From: Cinclus cinclus
Taxonomy: Eukaryota; Chordata; Aves; Passeriformes; Cinclidae
Assembly (NCBI RefSeq): GCF_963662255.1
Contig: NC_085048.1
Span: 101,042,229 to 101,106,228 of the forward strand
Direction: 5' to 3'
DNA: 64,000 bases
In this document: positions 1 to 11,399 of the stretch, one piece after another
Layout: each line of letters opens with the position of its first letter
How positions within the stretch are numbered: position 1 is the stretch's first letter
Translations under genes and position numbers: made by a program
Notes under the pieces: model-generated
What the model saw: only the letters and a program-made list of their open reading frames with translations
Databases searched by the model: none
What the model was told of the DNA's origin: nothing

Positions 1-1849
1 CACCTGAGAAAATGCAAGCCTAATCTAATTTTTTAGAGAAGTGGTTTTATGGAGCATTATTTCTTACGTCTGCAGCGTACCTTACTCCTCGGAAAAACAA
101 GTTTGCTCAGTGTACCTCCTACCTCAAGTCCCATGTCTTCTTTCCAGACTTGCAGACTTCTTTGGGTATCCATGTCAGGCTGCATTATGTTTTTGATCAA
201 TCCTGTGCCAATCTGTAGGACAGATGTCACACTCATTTTTAGGTATCTAACTTTTTCATCATGGGGGAAAAGAAGAGCAAGAGCAAAGGAGAAGATGGTA
301 TCTATCCAGGTATTAATTAATTTGTGTGCTTCAGCTTTCTCACCTTTCTTGTTTTCTTTAAATCTCTTCATTAAAAAATGAAAATCTAAGGTAGTACTGC
401 AGGTTTTCATGAAGTCTCTAATAACCTCTCTTTTGGTGGTGGTAGCTTTAACTCAGCAGAATTCCTTGGAATGATTCCTTAGTGTTGTTGAATGTCATAA
501 TTAATGGGATTTCTCTGGAAATACGACAGCCATGGCTTTGGAAGCAGAAATCCTTTGTGTAGGGAAGAAGTTAATGAGACAGAAAAGTCGCAAAAGTATC
601 CACTGAAGTTCTTCAAAATTTTCCTTGTGCTGGGGCAGCTTTCTGCTTCCCTTCCACTGCAGTCTGCTGCATTAAAACACAGGAAAAACATGATTTAAAC
701 CTCAGCTTCCCTTGTCTTTCTGCCTCCTTTTAGGAAAAGCAGGGGTCTGGATTTGATTACTTATTCTGGAGAGGGACTGCTCAAAATTTGTTTTCTGTCT
801 AATCAGTGCAGCTTTGTGAAACCAGAGATATTTTTGAGGAATAATATATAATATGATAATACTGAGGACTTCCTGTTTTCTTAAAAGTTTCATGTGACTT
901 AGTTAGGAATTTATATTTCCCAATGAGAGCAAGATATGTGCTTGGGCTTCTCTTAGTCATATCTTTTCAAATTCAGTCATTTCGGTGCTTTTGGAAGAAA
1001 ACAACAGAAATGTCTGAATAATTTAAAGCCATCTTTAAAGCAATATGTTATGACAATTTACTTTTCAAAATTTCTGTGGCAAAGCAAGATCATTCTCTTA
1101 GAACTGTAATGCAGGAATTTAGTAGGCTGTCAAGATGCATCTACAGTATATGGTAACAGAAAGATAGCACTGGGTACTGTGCTAGTTATGGGATTATTAA
1201 AAGTTACAGAAATATTTCCTGTTCTTTCTCTGGAAATTATAATTTTTCCTTGACTCACAACAGGAATGCTGAACTAGTCATTGAAATATCATTGCCAGAT
1301 ATTTTGAATATATTGTTTTCCTTAAGAAGGAAAAATTATCAACAAATTCAAGCGTGTATTCGGTTATGCCGTATGTAGAAATAAGAGATTTGAATATTCA
1401 TAAATAATTTCCCTTGGACTGCTAATGAGTTTGACAGGCAGGAAAACTGCATGCATTTTTATTAATTAACCTCATTATTGATTTGAGGAGTTATTGAGAA
1501 TTTCTTGAATATTATCTTTATATCAGACTCTTTAATTGCTCTTAATTCCATCTAACTTTTTTATCCCCAGCCTTTTTAAGCATTGTACATTATCTGAATC
1601 CAGACATATGGGATTTGAATTACACCAAATCTGTTCTTCTGGTGTTCTCTGTGCTTTTGGCCATATGGGCATCTTTGTTTTTCTTTTGTGAGCCTCCTTA
1701 AAAGCCTTGTAGCTTACAGTTAACAGGAACACTTGCTTATTCCTTTATTTTTATTTTTTTCCATTTTTAGAAAGATATCAACATTCAGGCAAGGAGACTT
1801 GAATAACCCCCCCTTTTTTTTTTTTATGTTAAGCATGGATGTTGTTACT
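1..1849. other. non-coding, presumed intronic sequence
   Basis: This stretch is AT-rich and mostly unique, with no recognisable gene. Both strands are open over about 330 bp near positions 50-410, but neither translation resembles a family I know. A C7-T12 homopolymer junction lies at 1807-1825, just before a CR1 element. By synteny this is probably an intron of MACROD2, which is inference only. Confidence 0.5.
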
Positions 1850-2374
1850 GGTACCTGGGTCAGGGCAGCCCCCAGTATCAATCCAGGATGAGGGATGAAG
1901 AGATTGGGAGCAGCCCTGCCAAGTAGAATTTGGGGGTGCTGGTGGAGGAGAGGCCAAAGAGGAGGGCCACCAAGTTGATAAGGGAGATGAAGCTCCTGTC
2001 CTAGGAGGAAAGGCTGAGAGAATTGGGATTGTTCAGCCTGGAAGAGAGAAGGCTTTGGGGTGATCTAATTGCAGCCTTCCAGCACCTGAAGGGAGCCTAC
2101 AATAATGGGAGGAGATTATTTAGAAGGGGGAAAGGAATCCAAACTGTCAGAGGGCAAGTTTAGATTACATTTTAGGAGGAAGTCCTTCCCTGTAAGGGTG
2201 GTGAGGCACTGGCACAGGTTGCCCAGAGAGGCTGTGGATGCCCCGTCCCTGGCACTGTTCAAGGACAGGTTGGATGGAGCTTGGAGCAACCTGGTCTAGG
2301 AGAAGGTATCCCTGCCCATGGCAGGGGGTTGGAATGATCCCTTCCAGCCCAAATCATTCTATGATTCCATTATT
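1850..2374 (+). mobile_element. CR1 LINE, 3' end fragment
   Basis: This is the 3' portion of a Chicken Repeat 1 (CR1) non-LTR retrotransposon in forward orientation. It is recognised from the characteristic end of the reverse transcriptase region and the 3'UTR: a GGCACTGGCACAGGTTGCCC block near 2207, a GTTGGATGGAGCTTGGAGCA block near 2269, CCTGCCCATGGCAGGGGGTT near 2309, and the terminal TTCTATGATTCC. CR1 copies are usually heavily 5'-truncated, as here, and lack a poly(A) tail. The reading frames inside it are short and broken, so it is not active. Sequence-level dating would need a consensus alignment. Confidence 0.93.
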
Positions 2375-5300
2375 TTATCCAAATACTCTAAAAAAAAAAA
2401 AAGGCATCTGTTGGCATTTCAAACATAAATACTTTGACATAGTGGCATTTTATTGAGCTTGTTTGAGCTCTCTACAGACTGGGTTTTTTCTCATGCATAT
2501 ACCTGGATTTTTTTTTTTTTTCTTGCTCTCTTTTCCTTGCTGCACAAATGGTAAGTTTTTAAACAGCCAACATTGCTTTGGAATGTAAATACAAGGGATA
2601 AAATTCCTCTAAGACTGAATTTAGGTTTGAGATTGCAATGTAATGAAGAGAGATGGGAGTAGGGGTAGACCTTGGTCTTTTTTAATGACATTAATTTTTG
2701 TTGTAGCTGCTTTGTGCTTAAACATTTTAGCTTGATTAAAATGAAGCTAAAGGCACTCCTTTATTTGCCTTGAAATTTCCTACTGGGCTTCTGGAAAGCT
2801 TTTGTTAAATAATGTTTGCTTAGCTGCTAGCAGCAAAACTGTGGCTTTCAGGTGTGTGTCAGCAAGCTGGAAGCTGACCCCCACCTGGTGGGCTGCATCA
2901 GTAGTGAGCCCTCAGGGTGAGGTTCCCCATTGCCTTGGCAGTGACAGATTTCCCTCTGTCAGATTCTATTCACCTCTTTTTCTTAGCTGTTTCATACAAA
3001 GTAACCAAATTCTTTAGAAATACCTGTGTTTTGAATTCCAAGTGTTTAGAAATCATTGTGGTACTTATATTCCTAAAATATGCAGTTGTCTGGGTGACAG
3101 CCTGGAGAGGCATCCCCTGGGTGAGAGGAGGAGCATGAAGGTGTGCTGTGGGGGTAGCGAAGGCAGACTGCACATCCACTCATTTCTGAGGAGCATGCCT
3201 GTAAGGAGAAATTATGGTTTGAAAACTGGAATAAATTTGAGAGAGCAGAAATTTCAGTTGGATGATAGGGAAAACTTTGAAGCTTTCTCCTGTAGAAAAC
3301 AGTCACAGAAATTGAACTTGCTAATGTGAAAGCAAATGCAGCATGCTGCCTGCATCAGCTCCAAGATGAGGGATGGCCTGGCTTTACACAACTTGTGCCT
3401 CTAAAGCAGCCAGGAAGCCTAAAAGAGCATTTGCATTTTCTGCCTTGAATACAAATTTTTTCAACACACATTTATAATTTTGATGTTTGTAATAGTAATG
3501 GAGTCATAACTGCTTCATGGAATGAAATTTGGAAGGAAGTGCTGCAAAGGAAGGTATTTCCAGTGCAAGACTTCAATTCATTCATGAAATAACCTGTTGT
3601 AAAATTGAGCTCTCTCTGGATTCAGCAGATGAGATGCTCTCACAAGCCAGGTCTTCAGAAAGCTTAACAGCAGAAGTTTTGTGCATTGCAAAAAAGGAGC
3701 AGTGATCCTTTTCAGGGAACTCGCCTGGCTTCTTGTGAGTCGCCAGGTTCTTAAATGAGTCTTGAAACAGGGCATTGCTGAAGGAAATTATGGGATAGGT
3801 TTAGAATCAGTTGGTAGTTTAATTAACGTAGCATCTTAACTACTTGTCTCAAATTTAATTTTTTCCAGATGTTAAGTTTTAATGGTAGTCTCTTCAGAGA
3901 CTCATGAGGAAGGTAACATCTGAGGAGAACATTTAGGGCAAGCTTGCATGGAAGTAAAACAGTATTCCCCTTTATGTTACCTTACATGTCAGCACAAGGC
4001 AGCCCTGAGGTCTGGAGACGTTTTATGCATTTTTACATTTATATGTATGAACATACACATACTCTTTCGGATTGGTCAGCTTGGCCTAAACGCAGCTAAT
4101 TTCACTCCCATGTTCCCCATTTCAATCCTTGTGTTGTCTCTCTTCAGAGATAAAGGCTGCTTTTCTGTATCTTAGTAAGTTTTTGCTTTTATAGTACACT
4201 GTAGGAATTACAAGACAAATTATCTGCATTTTCTATTCATGTGCAAATACCTTAAAATCAGTATTATTAAAAAAACTTTATTATCAGTCTTAAATTATCT
4301 CTTTGCTATTTCTTTAGTCTGTGTGTCAAAGTGATTTTTTTTTTCCAAATGTTTCATGTTTTAGGAGAATCCGTATAAGGACTTCTGAATGGTAGTGCCC
4401 AAACCCAAAGAGCAGTAGGAAATGCTTTCCTGAAGTCCTGTCCCAATGTTGGGACAAGAGGAGCACTTGGAGATATGTTTAAAGGGTTAAAAAAAAAAGC
4501 TCCAAAAGCTTTATGCTAAAACACAAGTTTGTCCATATGTTTTAGATGGACTATCTATATATTTTTGTAGAAAACTGATATTAAATGGAAATTCAAGCCT
4601 TGGCAGCTTTCTTAACAAAAGACACTTGTGGTCAGAGCTCTGAGGTCCCAGGACAGTTCCTTTACTGTAATTCCACAGCGTGAGCTTTAAACGTATTTGG
4701 AGATTTTAATGGATCACATGGGAAGTAAATCTCTTTGTACCTGCCTTAAGCCATATGTTACTGATACAAGATGTTGAGCTGCCTATCTTTTTCACTTGAA
4801 CGCAGCTGTGCACTTCCATAAGGGCTGGGTTTGAACAGTAAAGGGAAGTTTCAGATTCCATTCTTCTCCCCTGTTACAGGAAATCTCATGCTTTCTAATT
4901 TCAATTTTGTAATTTTATAGATTTTTCCAGAAGATGTGGGTTTTTGATACATTTCTAAGTCTAATGAAGCTTTTAAAAATGCTTTGACTTTTAATGTAGT
5001 CCCTTCGTTCTTCCATTCCCTTATGCGTTTCCTGTTGATCAAGTTTCTTTGTTATTGCTGTTTAAATTAGCATGCACAAAACCTATTTGTATCCAATTGA
5101 TATTGCTGAGTATCAATGCAAAGCAAAATTAAATATTAGATTTAAATAATGGACTTGTTTTTCCTACTTCTTGTTTATTATTTTCTAATATAACTGTAAT
5201 CAGTGAGTATTGTAAACAATTCATATAACTGGGAGACAAATAAAGCAGGATTGAAATTTTATGCCTGATAGGACACACAAACTGTTAATGTCTAAGATGC

Positions 5301-6570
5301 AATTTATTTGTAATAAACTAACAATTCCCATTTGCAACTCTAACCACTTTTCTGAAGGCTGCTTGTTTTATTTGTTTTTCAGAAGTTATATTAGTTACTT
5401 CACATTTCTTTTGGGAACCTTTTATATCACCAGTTGAACTCCCAACCCTGGAAATCTGAGACTGATGTTCTCCCTCAATAACCAGGACCTTCTTTGCTGC
5501 AGTTTTTGGGAAAAAATATTTATGGGCCATCATTCAGTAAATCATCTGCAGCAAAGGGAGGCTTCTTCCATTCAAAATATCTTGGTAGTTATTGTAAACT
5601 CAGGTCTTCTGTCTTACAAGTAAGCGGCATGGAACTTAAGGCAGTTGCTTATCACTGTCTTTATGCTCATATTTTTTCAATGTCAGAGGAAGAGTATATT
5701 TAAAATGGAAAATGTAGGTGAGAGGGAAGTGCTTAGAAATCTGCTCCTCACAAAGCTGCAGTAGTAGGTAGCACCTTTCTCAAAAGTGTCTTTTAAATAG
5801 CAGAGAGGAGGAACCTCTGTAGAAAAAAAAATAAGTAGTAGGGGAGTAGTGTGACAACAGCAGAGAGTAATTCTTTACTACTTTTTCTCTTTGTAAGGAG
5901 TAGGTGGTTTTGAGAAGATCAAAGTGAATGAGGGGGAAAAACCTCCACAGACAGCATTGGGGTGGTGGTGGGTGTATGATGAGGTGAAATGGACAAGGGG
6001 GAAATTAGCAGAGCTGAGGGGGAAGACCAAGTCTGAATGTTGGTGTGAAGGTTTTGAGAAGAAAAGAAATTAATGATGTTTATTTGACTCTTCAGGATAA
6101 GTTTATTCCAGGCAAAGATATAAAAGCCCATTTTTAGTATGCTTTCTGTTTCAGAGAGTAATGACTAGAAGCTTAAATTTCTGTGGGAATCTTAATTTCT
6201 TTTAGCATTAAACAATATGAAACTTATTCTTTCAAAAAATTGATGCAGTTATTGCTCATTTCAGCAAGATGCAAATTATATGGTGTAGTATTGTCAGTAA
6301 AGTTTATACAAGATGCTCTGTATTCATTGTCTTAGGTGTAATGAGCTGGGCTAATTATACCATACCATAACTAACCAAGTAACAATCAAACTGATTTTTT
6401 TTTCTTCTATAAGATGCTCTGGGCTTGTAGTTCTCAGATTTAATATACCCATGTAATTGCATAATGTTGCAGCTCAGCGAGTCACTGGGGAGTATTTGGA
6501 TTGTTAGTAGCAGTGTGAGAGCCTGTACCTTCTTGTCCACTTTGTCCACACTTATGAGCCTGTCCCTGGG
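2375..6570. other. non-coding, presumed intronic sequence
   Basis: No gene or clear interspersed repeat was seen. There are short A/T homopolymers near 2391-2402 and 2508-2521. All open frames are short and unrelated to known families, so I treat them as chance. Confidence 0.5.
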
Positions 6571-6645
6571 AATCACAGAGTGATCTGGGCTGAAAGAGAC
6601 CCTAAAGATAATTTAGTTCCTACCCCCCTATCCCTGGGCAAGGAT
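6571..6645 (-). mobile_element. CR1 LINE, short 3' end fragment
   Basis: The sequence begins AATCACAGAGTGATCTGGGC and continues with a decayed match to the reverse complement of the CR1 3' end, including the AGTTCCTACCCCCC block and the GGGCAAGGA region. It is about 75 bp long and diverged, so it is an old remnant. Boundaries are approximate. Confidence 0.75.
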
Positions 6646-8874
6646 TGACTCTGGCTTCTGAGGAAAAATGTTATCTTAAACACAGAGTAGCTGAATTTCA
6701 GTTGTCGGAGTGTGGGAAAGAAACCTTTCTCAATTTCACATTTTAATTTTCTCTTTTATTTAAGTGAGTCAAAGGCATGATGTTTTTGTTATAATGTCTA
6801 TCTTCTGTATTCTTTTCCCATCTGTGGATGAATTTGCCTGCCTTTCCACTGTCCAGTTTGGCCCTCTGCTTCTTCCATAGGCAAGGGAGCAAGAGCCTCT
6901 CTGAAGGCAATCCAGCCTTTCCTTAAAGAGGTGCCCCACAGCTAAGGTAGATTCTTCTGATGTAACTGGTATCTCTCCATTCCCTATAGAGAGAGATGGG
7001 AAGTACTTAACCCAAGAAAAATATTCTAATTTAGATATTTGTCTTGGTCATAACACATTAAAAAGTAGCATCTTTCACATCTTTGCTTGCAATAACCGTC
7101 AGTTTCAGACTATTTCCAGTTAGTTGGACTGGATTTCAGTGGATGTTTCTATCTGTTTATGACAAGCGAAGTGGTTTCTTCTTCAGGAACATAGGCAGCC
7201 TTTGAACTGAGACACCTTAGCGAAGTGCTTCCCAGCATGTTCTCCAAGTAGCTGGGTGGTGTTCCCGGGTAAGGAAGGTAGGCTTGACTTCCATAAGCAT
7301 ATATGGAAGGGTAAGAGTAGGCCTCAGTCAAATAAACTGACATGAGTATTTTTGATTTTGTAGCTTGGATTGTGCTTCACGATTTTGTCATATTTTCTGT
7401 CACCTTTCTTTAAGCAGGAAGTAAAAAAACTTTGAATATACTGTAAAATGACATCTTTCTGTATTTTCTTTTAAATTAAAGAATTAATGGAGCAGCTAAT
7501 TCTGTTTAAAATATTATAGGACCTATTATACAGGAGGAAGAGCCACCAAATTAGAGGATTTAGAATCAGAACTTAACCATCAGTGGGCTCATTTCAAATG
7601 TTGACCAATTCATACCAGTCTGAATTGTAAAACAAAGTAAAAATGGCTTCTTTTGTCATATTTTGTGTGAAGTGTTTTAGGTTTAAATTTTTCAGCTCGC
7701 TGTATTACTTCTTGAATGAGGTAACTGTTAATCTGTATGGCAAGTTGGCCATTATACTTGTCTTTTTAATAGCTCAAGAAGGCTTGTTTTTATCAACTGT
7801 ATAATTTGTTTGCTTCCCCCCCCCCCCCCCACTTTCTTGAAGAGTCAGCAGAATATAAATGACAGATACTCTTCAAATAGGTCCCTGGTATTTCACATCT
7901 TTAGAACTAATGCTGCTGTTGCCATAATGTTGCAAAAATGCCTCCAATGCATCTATTTTCCTGGGACTGAATTCGAGATGTTAATTTACAGTGCCATCTG
8001 CTTGGTTTTGGTGGCTGTGTCAAGTTGCAGGTCAAAATTATGACTTGTTTGCTGTCAGGAGAACAGCAGCATTTGCAGCACTGAAATCTTGTGCAGAATG
8101 CATGGCTGTAATTTCAGCCCAATGTGTATTTCCTTTACCTTGCTAGAGGGAATGCACACATAGCTGGGATCTGCTCTGTGATTTTACGTGGCCCTGCTCG
8201 TGTACTTCTTGGTTTCTGGTGTGCAGAGCTGTCAGGCTGTGCAGCTCCTCGTTTGATGCTCTCTGAGCCTGTGGAGTGGGTGTGGCAGTGCCGGGAAGCA
8301 GACGGTGACCTTCTCATCTTGCTCAAGTGTTGAAACTCCTCCTTTCCGCAGCGATCAAAAGCCGTTTATAATTTCGGTTCTACAGTGGTAGTAAATGTTG
8401 TAATCTCAATCTTATAAGGGTAGTAAATGTTTGGTTTATTGCTAGGTGAAAACACTTTCAGCTATTAACTATGGAATTATAAACTAGACTTCTGTGACAG
8501 CAAAAACTAAATTCCATTCTCTCACTTTGAACTCTGGCTGAACAATGTGTGCTAACAAGGTAGTATGATAATTTTTTTCCTAAGAATCTGTGTTTGAATT
8601 AATGTGGAATTTGTGACGTGCAGCCTTATTGGGAACTCATCATTCTAATGATTACCTAGCACTTCAAAAGATAACTACGCTTAATCTCTTTCCAGATTTA
8701 GGTTGATAGTTGGTTTTTTCCCCCCAGAATTTGTCTTTTTTTGTTGATTTGTGTTTTGGTTTTCTTTTGTGATCAGATAAAAAGGTAATGAAGAAAGGCC
8801 GTGATTGATGCTTCTATGCTGTTGTTTTTGCCCTGGGGACACTATAGGAGTTTGTTTTGATCCAAAAGTGATAA
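6646..8874. other. non-coding sequence with a poly-C tract
   Basis: No recognised gene. A 15-bp C homopolymer lies at 7816-7830. A minus-strand frame at 7149-7343 (64 codons) is rich in Tyr, Ser and Pro and is noted as unresolved in the findings. A 13-bp motif (GGTAGTAAATGTT) occurs twice near 8387 and 8418. Confidence 0.45.
7816..7830. repeat. poly-C homopolymer (C15)
   Basis: An uninterrupted run of 15 C, preceded by a T-rich stretch. The length is likely polymorphic and prone to sequencing error. Confidence 0.9.
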
Positions 8875-8992
8875 GTCTTAGAATAATGGAATGGTGAGGG
8901 ACCCACAGACTATCTCATTTCCATCCCTTGCTCTGGACAAGGACACCTTCCACTAGACCAGGTGCTCAGAGCCCCATCCAGCCTGGCTTGGG
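8875..8992 (-). mobile_element. CR1 LINE, 3' end fragment
   Basis: Reverse-complement CR1 3' end. The terminal octamer-like TTAGAATAATGGAATGGT is followed by the diagnostic ACACCTTCCACTAGACCAGG block near 8943 and CAGAGCCCCATCCAGCCTGG near 8967. The fragment is about 118 bp and diverged from typical copies between 8900 and 8940. Confidence 0.88.
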
Positions 8993-11330
8993 GTCAGGTT
9001 CAGCAGACACACATGAGCAAAGCAGTGCATATGCACAAGTAATGGGAGTAGTCAAAGCTCCTTTAATTTAGCTTATGGGCAAGTCTTCCCTGTAATTTGT
9101 CATCCTTGCATTCCAATAGTTCCTGTTATTGAAGTCCTTCAAGTTGTAAAGCAGCAGCTGAGGATGTTCAGTGCTGACAGGAGAGTACCTGGGCTGTCTG
9201 CTGGGATTTTTACTTGTTGTTGAGAACTGTGCTATACGCTTCTTAAGAAGTAATTGACTTCACTTTTGCAAGATTGGAATTTTGGTGAATTTTATTTCTC
9301 TTATGTAATGTCACACACTGAATTCTAAAAGTTTTGGCTTATAAATGCCACACAGAGGTAGTTAAAGTTACTTTCTTTTTTCATTTAGCTCCAGTAACTT
9401 GAATTTTTGACATATCTGTTATCAGGCATATCCCTTTCTTTTTTTCCTGGTCAGAAATGTGTTCTGATATTTTAACTTATCTTCCCTCTTAAATGAAAGC
9501 TGCTATTGAGTCACTCTTTTGCAATGGGCAGTAGTTTCACTCAGAAATGCTCTGTAGTAATAATTTCTGGTGGGTGCTCTTAACACATCTTTTTGTTGTT
9601 GACTTAGCTCGTGTCTGTTAGCTCATGGTACTGTGAATGGCCGTGTAAAAATTCTTTCCATTAAAATATTTCATGCTTAGTGCTACCACGCAAATGAAAT
9701 AATTCAAGACAGTGTTTTACATGTAAGTTTTTAAAAGGGATAAAAGCAGTAGAGCAGTAATGGGAGTCTCTGATGTGTTTAGAGAATGGAAGATGAGGTT
9801 TCAATGACTTCTTGAAAGGCAACAAAAAACTTGTACCTTTGCTTTTATAACCCAAAACTTGGGTGAGTAAACATTCAGAGCAGGGGAGCACTTACAGCAG
9901 TTTAATTAATGTATACATTTTTTCTAAATAAGAAGCTAAAACACTTTTTGATGCAGTTAAAATGGATTTTTTTTTTCTGGAAAGGTTACAACTTAGAGAA
10001 AATAGGACCTTGTGCTTCTTCTACTGATTTACTCCCATTCTTCACCTTCAGCTGGTACCAACTGAGTTAGCTTCCTCTACATATAGTGGTTTACCCAGAT
10101 GTATATATGATAGTAATTGACAGCCCTGACTTTATTGTTATTTCCAGTTTATTAAGAGCTAAAACCCACCTGTAAATCTCTACTACAATGGTTAGGATTA
10201 AATTGCAGCTGTCAGTTATAAGTCAGGAAAACAAATGGTCTTTAAGTTTTCAGTTACCTCTGTTAAATAAATGTGGGGGCTTGCAAATTCAAATAAGATT
10301 AATAAATTCTCCTTGTAACATAAATTTTCCTGCAACATTGCAAAGGAACTGAGGTTTTTGGTGTGTGTGTTTTTTTGTTTTTTTTTTTTCCCCTCTTACC
10401 ATGTACTCGCGGTATACTGCATTAAGTGTAAGCAACACTTGTTTAAAGAACTGAAAACCACCAGATCCTGGAACTGGAAAAGATTATCCAAAGGAATGAG
10501 AAGCTTCAAGGAGTACTTTTCTCCTGCCAAATTACCTGTTTTCTGGATACAGGTCTTCGGTGCTGGATGGCTGCACTCTTTTTGTTTGTTTAGGGATTTG
10601 GAGTGGGGATGGTGGTGGTGAGAAATTCAGGACTAATGGGGAATGTGGACAGGTGTCCTTATCTCTCCTTCCCCTTGCTTCAGTTACTGACTTTTTTCTG
10701 CCAGTGGTGTGTGTGCATCGACAGGCCAGACACTGTAAAACCATTCCCATAACTTGTCATGGCCATGCTTTTTGTCTTGTAGTAATGCCTGATAAAGAAA
10801 TCTTGTGCAGTCTTTAAATAATTAATCCACAATTAGGCATTTGTTCTAACTATTCAAAATACATCTGAATGTTCTTTTTCCTTTCTCAGTCTCCCTAACC
10901 TACTTTTGCTTGTTTGCAGTGGCTGCCAAACACAGTGTAACAAAGCAAAAGACAGAACTCGGGCCCAAAAAAGTCAGATCTAGAGCTCTGTTGTTGGAAG
11001 CAGTTTGCCATGTGTGTGCACCCATCACCTGATTACACAGGATTTGGTACTGGATGTGAAATAGGTATTTGTTAAACACTTGGTTTGCAGTTTGGTACTT
11101 TGAATGACATTTTACTTAGTTGTAGTAATTTTCACAGAATGAGCTCCAGTTTGTTAGCGCATTTTGTTTGTTAGATGTAATGAAACCAAGTTCTCTTCGT
11201 ATGTGTCGTGTTATGCTGAAAAAGTACATAAATAATTTCCCTGAGTGGGCACAGGCAGAAACTGTAATCGGGGGCTTCTGGGGCCTTTCAGTGCTGATTG
11301 TGGCACTTGTAAAATGTCCAAGTATGGTGG

Positions 11331-11399
11331 TTTGTTTTCTTTTTTTTTGTTTTTTTTTTTTTTTTTTTTTTTGGCAAAACATCTTTTTTTTTTTTTTTT
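11331..11399. repeat. T-rich homopolymer tract
   Basis: Runs of T up to about 20 bases, interrupted by single G or C and one GGCAAAACATC. The long Lys-rich and Phe-rich frames here are artefacts of this tract. It could be the A-tail of an old retroposed sequence read on the minus strand, but no attached body is recognisable. Confidence 0.85.

Noticed and set aside
2105..2299. Short open frame at the left CR1
   Set aside because: It is part of the CR1 3' end, which does not encode a separate protein.
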